A DNA stretch of 64,000 nt, from the NCBI RefSeq assembly GCF_020379485.1, contig NC_063443.1, forward strand, positions 17,913,531-17,977,530. Direction: 5' to 3'. The notes under the pieces were generated by a model, which did not search any database, was not told the origin of the DNA, and saw only the letters and a program-made list of their open reading frames with translations. The DNA comes from Brassica napus (lineage: Eukaryota > Streptophyta > Magnoliopsida > Brassicales > Brassicaceae). Below, piece after piece: positions 24,245-34,258 of this stretch; the first letter of the stretch is position 1, and each line of letters begins with the position of its first letter. The translations under genes and the position numbers were made by a program.

Positions 24245-24700
24245 CATCAACCAAGAAACTGGTGCTTTAAATCCTGCAAAGTGAAAGCTTTTGAATTACT
24301 GAATAGGCGTTTTGTCTAATTATAATTTTTTTTGTTTCTAATCCTATTTATAGAAACTTTCCTCTTTGTCAGTACCTACATAGTGAGAGAGTGACAGTTT
24401 TTCCACTGTGCATTTGAGACCGTTAAGTACATTAAATCTAAACAGTTTCAAAAGAAAGCTATCCAAAAAAAAACCGAATCTTTATTGTAGAGAGAGACAA
24501 AAGAAAATAATAATAATAAAAATAAACCAAAAATCACAAATTTTCTCAGTGATTGCAAGTTTCTCAGACCTTCAAAGTTTCCATTTTTATTGCATAAATC
24601 CGTTAAACCGTTTCAGAAACAAAGAGAAAAGAGAAAAACTTTTCGTTTAAAGAAGACGACCTTTGACGAGCGGTTGGGTTTCTCGAACTGTGGCAGGAGA
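24245..24700. other. RFT1 3' flank and F-box gene leader
   Basis: Short shared intergenic space between two plus-strand genes, with A-rich stretches near 24464-24530. No separate gene seen. Confidence 0.5.
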
Positions 24701-24706
24701 ATGTGA
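24701..24706 (+). promoter_or_regulatory. Start-stop uORF overlapping main ATG
   Basis: The sequence ATGTGATG places a minimal uORF (ATG TGA, 24701-24706) whose stop codon shares its A with the main ATG at 24706. Such start-stop elements can hold ribosomes and limit downstream initiation. Confidence 0.5.
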
Positions 24707-26162
24707 TGTCGTTTACAGGGAAGGAGAGTAGTCCAGTTACTCCATTGAAGAAGCGACGAGCTAGCTGGTCTGAGCTTTGGCTCAACCACCACAACCACCA
24801 CTCACTCGATTTCTCCTCAAAGCTCCAACCTTTGACCCCTCCAATCCCCAAATCCAAAACCCTATTCCTCCCCGACCTCACCCTCCTCTTACCCGACCTC
24901 ACTCTCCTCTCCATCATCACCAAAGTCCCTTCACCCCACCGAAAGACTCTCTCTTTGGTCTGCAAACGATGGCTCAGACTCCACGGCGGCCTCGTGCGGT
25001 TCCTTAAGGTCTCCGATTGGGAGTTCCTCGCGTCTGGTCGGCTTGTCTGGAGGTTTCCTAATCTAGACAGCGTTGATTTAGTTAGCGCGTGTTTTGTCTC
25101 CCCAGGTGTTTTAGTTAGAGGGTCTTACCAGAGTCTGAGCTTCTTTGAGGAGAGTCTCTTGTCCGTTGAAACGGTTGATGAAGGGCTGAGAACGCTCGCA
25201 TCCGCCTGCTCAAACCTCCGGAGACTCGCGGTGGCGAACTCTAGCGAGCTGGGTTTGCTGAGTGTTGCCGAAGCGTGTTGCACGTTGCAAGAGCTCGAGC
25301 TGCATAAGTGTTCAGACACTGTTCTGCTTGGAGTTGGTGCGTTTGAGAATCTCCAGATCTTGAGATTGGTGGTTGGGGACGTGGACGGTTTGATGTTGGT
25401 TTCGGATATTGGTCTTATGATTCTTGCTCAAGGGTGCAAGAGGCTGGTGAGGCTTGAGCTCGTTGGGTGCGGAGGAGGGTTCAACGGGGTTAAAGAGATA
25501 GGAGAGTGTTGTCAGATGCTTGAGGAGCTTACGGTTTGTGATCATAAGATGGAGCCGGGCTGGCTCGCGGGGATTGGGTATTGTGAGAATCTCAAGACGC
25601 TGAGACTCGTGTCTTGTAAAAAGATTGATCTTGGTCTTGGTTTAGGTGAGGGTTTGAGTAGGTCTTGTCCTGCGTTAGAGAGGTTGCACTTGGAGAAGTG
25701 TCAGTTAAGAGATAAGGATACGGTGAAGGCTTTGTTTAAGGTGTGTGAAGCGGCGAGAGAGATTGTTTTCAAAGACTGTTGGGGGTTGGATAATGATGTC
25801 TTCAGCTTAGCAATGGCCTTTGGGTACTTAAAGACTCACTTTTGTCCATTATATGTTTAGAAAAGTTTGAACCTTTATGAGTGTCTTTTTACAGGAGAGT
25901 GAAGCTTTTGTATGTAGAAGGGTGCTCGCTGCTAACAACATCAGGTCTAGAGTCGGTGATTCTACAGTGGCACGAGCTCGAGCATCTGAAAGTGGTTTCT
26001 TGCAAGAACGTAAAAGATTCAGAGATATCTCCGTTGATGTCAGCTTTGTTCTCGGACTTGGTAGAGTTGCAGTGGAGACCAGACACCAGATCGCATCTCT
26101 TTTCAAGCCTTGCAGGTGCTGGTATTGGGGGAAAAGGCGCAAAGTTTTTCAAGAAAACATAG
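24706..26162 (+). CDS. F-box/LRR (RNI-like) protein, At5g07670 type
   Basis: Two exons, 24706-25823 and 25895-26162 (TTTGG|GTACTT ... TTACAG|GAGAG), give 461 residues. The N-terminal part contains an F-box-like segment ([19 protein letters not shown], then [13 protein letters not shown], about residues 60-100). It is followed by leucine-rich repeats of the RNI type ([52 protein letters not shown]) up to the conserved end KGAKFFKKT. Family members serve as substrate receptors of SCF ubiquitin ligases; the target is unknown. A short in-frame duplication sits just before the F-box ([14 protein letters not shown]). The start is the ATG in TGATGTCG, next to a start-stop uORF. Confidence 0.9.
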
Positions 26163-26524
26163 AAAGTAGTAGTTGTTGTATTACGAATAGCTGAAACTAG
26201 CTAGTTAGCTCACTACAGTTCTTTTTGAAACTTTATTTTAGGTTCTTGTTTTTTTTGTTTCTTTCTTCCTTGTTTGAACAAAGTTGTAGCAGTTTATAAT
26301 CAGAGATTCATGAACTCGTGTTTTTACCTTACTTTTCATTTGAAAAGAGTTTCCCTTTGTTTGATATTGGGTGCGCTTAAAACTATCAAACCTGATTAAT
26401 GGCTGCTTAGTTTGTGTATATGAAGTAATGAAGTTAAAGGTATATGTGAGTGACAAAAAAAAGGTGTATATGAAGTGCTTGTGGATATTAACACAGAAAG
26501 GAGAAAAGGTTTAAAAAATATTTA
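26163..26524. other. F-box gene 3' flank
   Basis: Probable 3' UTR and flank. It contains the poly(A) stub at 26414-26476. Confidence 0.5.
26414..26476 (+). repeat. Poly(A) insertion stub with 13-bp direct repeats
   Basis: GTGTATATGAAGT at 26414-26426 and 26464-26476 flanks a 37-bp insert that ends GTGAC followed by eight A and one G. Confidence 0.55.
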
Positions 26525-26597
26525 TGGAGATGCGGGGTATCGATCCCCGTACCTCTCGCATGCTAAGCGAGCGCTCTACCATCTGAGCTACATCCCC
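26525..26597 (-). tRNA. tRNA-Ala (AGC)
   Basis: 73 nt on the minus strand. Acceptor GGGGATG pairs with CATCTCC. The D arm is GCTCAGATGGTAGAGC, the anticodon loop in CGCTTAGCATGCG gives AGC, and the T arm is GGGGATCGATACCCC. A T run follows on the minus strand. Confidence 0.96.
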
Positions 26598-27360
26598 ATT
26601 TGCAAATTCTATTACATATGTATAATTTGATTATCTATTTGTCACTTGAATATTAGCTTCAGTTCTTGTATTAAATTTTAAACGACTCAGCATATATAAC
26701 TAACCCTGACATCTTACAGATATATTTAGAGCAAAAAGATAAAAAAAAAATCAGAAACAGAACTTAGATATTTATGTATTACCTGAATGAGAAAGTGCAC
26801 ATGTGAGGTTCAGTTATATGCGATATAGCTTAATTAGGCCAGTGAACAATATAAAAGTGTTACAACTTGAATTAGGTTCTCTTAAGTGGTTTAGGTTCAT
26901 CCAAATATGCATGTATCATTCTTTTTCATTTTGTACCAAGAATATCACATGGGTCGGCTTTGTTCCGAGCCAGACAACATTGTTCTTTTCTTCTTTATAT
27001 GGTGTAATAATAGGTTACAACTTACAAATTTTCGTTTAAGAAAAAAAGTTCCCTAACTACTTTTTTCTTGTGTTCTAATTTTTAGATGAAAGACATCAAT
27101 ACGCAATAGGCCAATCATATTTCAGAGATCTATACAGATGGCAACCCCAAATTCTATATCTTGAACCGAAGTTAGTTTAATTTGTTTTAGTTTAAAGTTT
27201 TAAAATCTACAAAAAAAAAAAATCAATTCACACACACGTTCATTGTTCTTTTTTGCTTCTTAACTTTCATATACTTACACATAGAAACATTATTTTTGAT
27301 CTGAGTTGATATCATAGTTCGTTTGTGTTCTTGAACTTGAGTTTAGGTTCTCCACATAAC
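26598..27360. other. Intergenic, nothing recognised
   Basis: AT-rich DNA between tRNA-Ala and the retroposon. A small ORF at 26803-27039 shows no domain. Confidence 0.5.
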
Positions 27361-28490
27361 TCAAGTAATGCTATTTTTTTTTTTTTTTTAACTCAACATC
27401 AACTTTTCAATTCACCAACAAGGATACAACTGATTATGACCTCAACAGACTTAAACCAAATACTTGAAGCTATCTAGTATTGCCCTAAGTCACTTGATTG
27501 GACCTAACGCTACTTGATCAAGCAATCAAAGTATTTTTTCGACCACACTGAGATTGACTTCACTCCAAGACTCGAAGTGAATCAACTCTTTGACCCCTAA
27601 AATTAGACCTCTAGACACGACAGTACTTACTAACACAGTGGCAACAAACCTAAATCGGCAAACAATACAACTCAAGCTAATGGGCCCTAATGATAAGCGT
27701 GACGTTCTTGGCCCAACAGCAAACTCCGCCGAAGGCGCACACCGAGAAGGACTCACTACCACCGGCTTTCACTACTCCGTTCCTCAGCCACAAAACGAAC
27801 ACGAAGTCCGACTGAAAGTGCGGGTTCGGAAATGGACACGAACCGGTTTAACAGATTCAGAAGTGTGGAGCTCGAACCGCCGGGATGAGACCGAAGTCAC
27901 TTTCCGGACGCTGGGATGTCGACCTCCGCCACACACCGCTGCTAGGTTGACTTCTCCGGTTGACCACTCCATCGTCGTCGCCCTTGATGCATGTTGTCAC
28001 CGAGAACCAGTAGACAAACCTCTGTACACAAATCGTCGGTCCTCTCCTCTGTTTTGCTCACCGCTCCGTGGGACCAGAGAACTAAGGTGGAGGAGGCGTC
28101 TTGCCAAGCCCACGCGCCAAGACCGAGATGGATTCGCCGTAGATCTGAAATTGGAAAACTAGATCTGGCAAACCCAAACCCTAAAAGCCGACTCCCTCCC
28201 CTTCTACCGTTCGACGAGCCTCGCCGCTACTCCAAGGATAGCCTGAGCCTTACGGCGTCGCCCACCCAAAGTGGATCTCCGACTTGACCCGACAAAACCA
28301 GAGTCGCAAGCATATCGGCAAGGGAAGAGGCTTCAAGGGAGAGAGCAAAAGGAAAAAGAGAGATAAGGGGAAGAGGAGAACCTCCGGCGCCGGAGAAGCC
28401 GGGCCGGAGTTAGGGATTCTTTACGATTTAAGAGAGAGGCGAGAGCTTTTGGGTTCTAGAGAGAGGTTTTTTTATCAAGTAATGCTATTT
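27361..28490 (-). mobile_element. 1.1-kb poly(A) retroposon with 16-bp duplications
   Basis: TCAAGTAATGCTATTT is present at 27361-27376 and 28475-28490. Between them is a 1.1-kb insert with a poly(A) tail on the minus strand (T run 27374-27389). Its 5' part, at high coordinates, is GC-rich and starts AAAAAACCTCTCTCTAGAAC. No reverse transcriptase or RNase H is seen. The ORFs in it, including a 190-codon plus-strand one, show no known domain. It is a non-autonomous non-LTR element, either Sadhu-like or an internally deleted LINE. The perfect duplications suggest a fairly recent insertion. Confidence 0.8.
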
Positions 28491-28646
28491 ACTTCAGTTG
28501 AAACTCCTCTTTCCTTTTATACTACAATCTCTTTATATATATATATTTATGTGCAACATACACATAGATGACTTGGTCTAATCTTACATTGTTGCTTACT
28601 TGCTTATATATAGTTTCTTTTTCCCATCTCGTTTACATCTCATTAT

Positions 28647-28680
28647 ACGGCCATTTGTGTTTCAAAAAAAAAACGGCCAT
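28647..28680 (+). repeat. Poly(A) insertion stub with 8-bp direct repeats
   Basis: ACGGCCAT at 28647-28654 and 28673-28680 flanks an 18-bp insert, TTGTGTTTC plus nine A. Confidence 0.5.
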
Positions 28681-29635
28681 GTTGATTTTTCTTTTCCTAT
28701 GTTCGAAGAGAGATATGCACCAAAGAAAGGCAACGCTCTTAAATTGATTCTTGTAGCCACTAAGGAACCACCACGTAAGTCCAGAGCGTACTTCCTAACT
28801 AGGTCAACTATCGCTGCATTGATAATTACTTGATTAGCTTTTAGGACATGTGTCGATTTACGGTTGGTTGATAGCTGGCACCTAAATTTGTTTATGCGAT
28901 TAAAATCGGCGTGACGCTGCATATGAGGACAAGTTGACTATGCTAATGACTCTTTGGGGTTACTCGAGAAACAGCCAGACACTTGGCCTTGTCTTATTAG
29001 ATTTATTTCCTTAAATAGAATTATTAGTTGCTTTCGTACCAACCTAATCTGCAACATATTCTATAAATAGAATTTTAATTTATTAGACGACCAAATCTTA
29101 TTGGATCCGTTCTTTCCTCACCCCCACGATTTATTTTATTTATACAGTGTTCACTAAAATATCGACTAATTTGACAAACAAGTTTATCACTACTGAATGC
29201 TTTGAAATTATCAGATTACCTAAAGATTTCTTCGTAAGATCATATGGAATATCACGTTTCTGGAAAAGAAGAAGTCTATTACAATTGGTACTTACTTTAA
29301 CGGGGTAAAGTATATTTTAGCAAAATAGCTTTGAAAGTTCATCCTAAACGTACATCTTGTTATTTACTACGTCTAGATATACTAAGTTGGATACGTATTT
29401 GTTATTTCGTCAAAACTGCATTCTCATTGTCACCCTAATTATTAACTGCATAAGAATGACTTAAGTATTTAATTACGTTAATCAACGATACGATTAGTAG
29501 AAAACAATATTGCTGATATAAATCAACAAACCTTTAAATGGATAAGAGTACGTTTAAACACTACCACATTTCGGTTTGTTTTGAGGCAGCAGAGGTTGTT
29601 AATAAAAAAAAGACCATAATGTCATTGTATTATCC

Positions 29636-29678
29636 TTTGCATAGTTTTTTTTTTTCGTTGAATATCATTTGCATAGTT
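29636..29678 (-). repeat. Poly(A) insertion stub with 11-bp direct repeats
   Basis: TTTGCATAGTT at 29636-29646 and 29668-29678 flanks a 21-bp insert that reads on the minus strand as TGATATTCAACG plus nine A. Confidence 0.55.
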
Positions 29679-30879
29679 GAGTTTACCAAACTATAAGATT
29701 GGCTTAATTTCGTTCATTATACGTACCATCCCACATGGTCTTCGAAACGAGAAAAAAGGATGGAGTATTGAAAGTAATAAACATACATTAAAGTCCATGG
29801 CAAAGTACGATGTTTTAAATTGGTTTAGTAACCTACTCCATATTGTAATAGTTTATGTTTTTTAATTTGAAGGCCTTTATTCAAAAAAACCTAATATCTA
29901 CTCTCTATTTTCAATATTGACTCTTTACCTCGTTAGGCACCGCTTGTCAATAGTAAATATTTGACGAATAAGGAAACATGATTAAATTAAGAACCAATAA
30001 GAGTAATATATTCATGCATTCCTGGCGAGTTGTTTTTTATAAGGATTAATATTATAGGTAACTTTAATAAATGAATTGGTGTCCAGTCATCAGAATTTCA
30101 ACAATTAATTACTTGTAATGACATGCACCGACCTGTTTATCAAAGTCTTAAAAAATAAATGAATTGATTAATACCGAAAAATGGCTATCATCAATAACTC
30201 TTGAATCAAACAAATATAACTTCATAATTTAATTTTTACTCGGTGACAGTCTGCCATCATTCACTGCATAACTTAACTAACGATTTTTTTTGTTATTCTC
30301 TGAATTTTCATTATAACGTTAGTAATTATTCCACAACGCCAGATTCAATGAACCAACACTAAGGGAAGACTACTATTTATAAGATTTCCAGATTGAAATC
30401 TATTTTTTAATATTGCTTGAAATACAATTACGTTTTAAAAGAGAAAAAACCCAAAAAAGAGAAAAATAATTTTCTTTTTAAAAGGAAATATGCTAAACAA
30501 CCAGCCAAGATGCGTTACAAATTTCTCCTCTCACAGAATAAGGACACATAATTATTTTAGTTACTCATAAATAAAATGTGTATATTGAAAATCGATTATT
30601 TTCACCAGAAAATTATATTTATCTAGTGCCATTTAGTTTCTCTCAGTCTCCTTAATCTCTCTCCTTAACTTCTCTTTTTACTAATTACCCTCCCTCTTTC
30701 TCTCTCTGCATGTGTATATATATATTTTCTGAACTCATATCTTGAAAACATTCAAGATCGATCAAAATAAGAAAAAATCATTTGAGAAACACATGTTTAC
30801 GATTATTTGATTTTTTATTCCAGGATCAGATATTTGCTTTTATTTTGGGGTTTAAGGTCTTTTGGGGGACAAAAAAAAG

Positions 30880-31898
30880 ATGGAAACTATTGGTGGGTTT
30901 CACAAGGAAGATGATGAGCAGATGGATTTGCCTCCTGGGTTTAGGTTTCATCCAACAGACGAAGAACTCATAACCCACTATCTACACAAGAAGGTTCTCA
31001 ACATTGATTTCTCGGCTAAAGCTATTAGCGAGGTGGACTTGAACAAAGCTGAACCATGGGAGTTGCCGTGTAGGTTAAAACAAAAGAAAAAAAAAATCAG
31101 ATACTAAGTCTTTCTCATATCATTGTTCTTGAGATCTAATATGTTCGGTCTTGTTTTTGGTTAATAGATAAAGCAAAAATGGGTGAGAAAGAATGGTACT
31201 TCTTCTGTGTGAGGGATAGAAAGTATCCAACCGGTCTGAGGACTAACCGGGCAACTCAAGCCGGTTATTGGAAGGCAACCGGGAAGGATAAGGAGATTTT
31301 CAGAGGCAAATCACTTGTTGGTATGAAGAAAACACTTGTTTTCTACAAGGGAAGAGCTCCAAAAGGGCATAAAACAAACTGGGTGATGCATGAGTTTAGG
31401 CTTGATGGGAAACTCTCTGCTTACAACTTACCCAAAACCGCTAAGGTAAACATTTTAAAAAAAATTGCTCTGTTTTCAACTCTGCCTTTGCTTTAATTTG
31501 ATTTCATTTGGCAGAATGAATGGGTGATATCCAGAGTGTTTCATAAAACTGAAGGAGGCAAGAAGATCCCACTTTCGGCTTTAATCCAAATTGGTTCGTA
31601 TGGAGGGTCCAATTTACCACCTATAACCGATTCTTCACCATACAATGATATAACCAAGACCGAACCGGTTTACGTGCCCTGCTTCTCCAACCAAACCGAA
31701 ACCAGAGGAACACTGCTCAGTTACTTCAGCAACTCCGCACTTTGCTCAATTCCACTCTACCAACCTCAATCTCTCCAGGTTTTCGAGAATCTACAGAGTA
31801 CTCATCAGATTCTTACTCAAGAACACTCCGTTTCTCATCAAGAAGTTCCTTCTTCCTCCGCCGGTCCAATTGATCTTGAATCTTTCTTGAGTTACTGA
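30880..31898 (+). CDS. NAC080: NAC transcription factor, NAC080-like (miR164 target)
   Basis: Three exons, 30880-31069, 31168-31445 and 31515-31898 (852 bp, 283 residues). The NAC domain covers about residues 17-165: [19 protein letters not shown], then [61 protein letters not shown] and [10 protein letters not shown]. The donor after exon 1 is CCGT|GTAGGT, which restores YKAKMGEK in frame. The C-terminal part carries the miR164 site and ends [10 protein letters not shown]. It corresponds to At5g07680 by position and sequence. Compared with what I recall of that protein, about 40 residues between TQEHSV and the Ser-rich end are missing. Relatives act in organ boundaries, lateral roots and ageing. 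Confidence 0.92.
31669..31689 (+). promoter_or_regulatory. miR164 target site in NAC mRNA
   Basis: TTTACGTGCCCTGCTTCTCC plus A matches the complement of miR164 except at two positions facing the miRNA 3' end. It encodes the conserved VPCFS segment, as in other miR164-regulated NAC genes. Cleavage is expected opposite miRNA positions 10-11. Confidence 0.85.
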
Positions 31899-32486
31899 AG
31901 ATACATAACTTATAGCGTGGTGTTGCTAAGTTTGTATAGATTGTTATATATCAATACTTCACACTCCAAATGATTTTCTATTATTATACTCAACTGAAAC
32001 TTACTACTAGATATTGGATAGAAAGAAGGAGAAGCATCAAATATTCGTTAAATTTTTGTTTTATTCAAAAAAAGATTTCATGCATTATGGATTTATGGTC
32101 AATATGTTATATCATCAAAATCAACGAGCGGATCAATACTTGATCGATGCATTTGAATACGCTTTTCCTGAAGAAACTATTCATTTGTCATCTTAAACTA
32201 TTAGGATTGTATGACAAAGAATCCATTTACAGAGGGACCACTGTGTTAATACCAAAAAAAATGTATTACTCGTGTATATATACAACATGCACGCTTTGAT
32301 GACATAACGTATGAATGATACAAGAACGAAATGTATACTCTCCCTAATTATCACATTTTAATCGCTCATAGGCTCATAGTCATAACATAACGTTCTGAAA
32401 ACTAGCTTAGTAAATATATTCCTTGAACTTATTGTTGACGTGCTTCTTTTTTATATTAACTCAACGCATGAAGTTTGGATAATAAC

Positions 32487-32524
32487 AATCTCTATGTATT
32501 GACCAAAAAAAAAATCTCTATGTA
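32487..32524 (+). repeat. Poly(A) insertion stub with 12-bp direct repeats
   Basis: AATCTCTATGTA at 32487-32498 and ending at 32524 flanks TTGACC plus a run of A. Confidence 0.6.
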
Positions 32525-33356
32525 AAATGCAATCTTGAAGTTTGGATAATAACAAAACAAAAGTTGATTACATTAGTTACCATTCTTAACCAGATTCCCA
32601 AACTCCTAGAACACTCGAATCAAGTTTTGTATTTTTCTAATTTCCGAATTTTATATACTTTAGATATGAATTTGAAATCTCACCCTTCAGTTAATTACGG
32701 ATTTAACCTGTATACGTATATCCACTGTCGTATTCGATTTTTATTTTCTATTTTTGGGGTTAAAATAGGTGATTAATATATTCTAGTCATTCGTCAACAA
32801 CTTATTTTTGGGTTAAAAATAGGTGATTTTTTTTTCACGAACTTAAATTGATATTAATGATCAAAGTAATCTTCTGCCATAGCAGAGTTTAAAAAAGTTG
32901 GGACATAGTTATAAAAATGAAAAGTTGTATTTAAAAACTTGTAGATTTACTTGCGAAAGAGGTGATTATTATATTCTAGTCATTCGTCAACAACTCCTAA
33001 TTATGTTTCTCTTTATCCTCTTGCTTATAAGGCCTCCAACGGATTTTTTTCAACGGACTTCCATTTCTTTTGCTATAGTTTGGGCCTATCTTCGCAAGAC
33101 CAATATGCCTCTTCATCGATCAAGTCAATTCCGGTTGACCTACTTAACCAAAAGTCTGAACCCAAGGCAGAATGGGGGTACCAGTGGGTCAGCTATTTGT
33201 TTCATGAACGAACCTTTACTTTATAAAATACGTACAAACAATCTTGCGTACAAATGTCATGGCCAAGTGGCATCAAAATAATATTGCACTTTCAACAAAG
33301 CTTTACAATAATTTACATACTTGAAAGAGGAGAAAGGTGAAGAATGACATTGGACA

Positions 33357-33445
33357 ATGAATGTTACAATATAAAATGAATGTTACAATATAAATTTACA
33401 ACAACAATTTTTTACCCAAAAAAAAAATGAATGTTACAATATAAA
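33357..33445 (+). repeat. Triplicated 19-mer with poly(A) insert
   Basis: ATGAATGTTACAATATAAA occurs at 33357-33375, directly again at 33376-33394, and again at 33427-33445. The last two flank a 32-bp insert ending TTTTTTACCC plus a run of A. Confidence 0.65.
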
Positions 33446-34063
33446 ATTGGTATTCGTGATCGAGTGAGGATACCCAACTCAAATTAATAAATTATAAGAA
33501 AAAAACCTAAAATAAAATATGTTTCCAGTTTTTGTTTTCATTAAAAGTTCTTAATGGGTTAAATGATTTGATTTTTTGGGTGTGATTTCTTCTACCATTT
33601 TAGGTCACTATAATTGTTTAAGCATTTTCAGCCATTTTATGTAAATGTTACATCATGCTGTATTATGTCAATATTGTGTTGATCAGAACCACCTGTATAT
33701 CAACCATGCCGACCATACTATTTTGACGAATATTAACAGCCAAAACCTAAAAGAGAAATAAAAAACAACGGGTCCCCCACGAGAGCGAATCACATTGTCT
33801 ACACTATTTTTATCATACATTTTCTGTTCGAGAAAATGAAACTGTGTAATCAAACAGTGGATTTACTATCAAATTATTGGAACGTGTTGGTAATGAAAAA
33901 AGGAAGATAAGGAATCATGATAACAAGTTATGGCCACAGAAGAGGCGACGGCATATTCAAAAGTGAAAGTAGGTATTGTATATATTTAGGCTCACGAACA
34001 TTGTAAGAGTTTTTCTTTTCTTTTCTTTTCAAAAGGTAAATTATGTTTATGAAAAAGAGTCTA

Positions 34064-34258
34064 GTTGTGTTCAGGGGCGGAGCTAGAAAAAAAGTTTGTA
34101 GGGGTCATAATTAAAATTATTCATAAAATTAAGGACCGATTTGTTAAAATAGGAGGGGGCATATTTAGAATTAGTCAATACTTCACATGGGATTTTCAAA
34201 ATGAGTTGGGGGCAGATGCCCCCCTGTTACTCCATGTGCCTCCGCCACTGGTTGTGTT
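34064..34258. mobile_element. 179-bp hAT-type MITE
   Basis: GTTGTGTT is duplicated at 34064-34071 and 34251-34258 around an element (34072-34250). Its tips are CAGGGGCGGAGCTAG and, complementing the right end, CAGTGGCGGAGGCAC. An 8-bp duplication and CAGNG tips are hAT features. It is too short to encode a transposase. The tips resemble those of the element inside MYB29. Confidence 0.85.

Larger units (their letters stand above)
28491..30879. other. Intergenic, NAC upstream region
   Basis: AT-rich DNA with two poly(A) stubs (28647-28680, 29636-29678). Pyrimidine-rich CTCTCT stretches at about 30650-30715 and a TATATATATA at about 30714-30725 may mark the NAC promoter and leader. Small ORFs have no recognisable domain. 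Confidence 0.5.
31899..34063. other. Intergenic, nothing recognised beyond short repeats
   Basis: NAC 3' flank, then AT-rich DNA with stubs at 32487-32524 and 33357-33445. GAAGTTTGGATAATAACAA occurs twice near 32470 and 32537. ORFs at 32014, 32564 and 32898 look random. Confidence 0.5.

Noticed and set aside
27590..28162. 190-codon plus-strand ORF
   Set aside because: It lies inside the retroposon, opposite to its orientation, and shows no domain; likely a by-product of GC-rich sequence.
32898..33281. 127-codon ORF
   Set aside because: AT-rich, no motif, no promoter or splice context, low-complexity hydrophobic runs.
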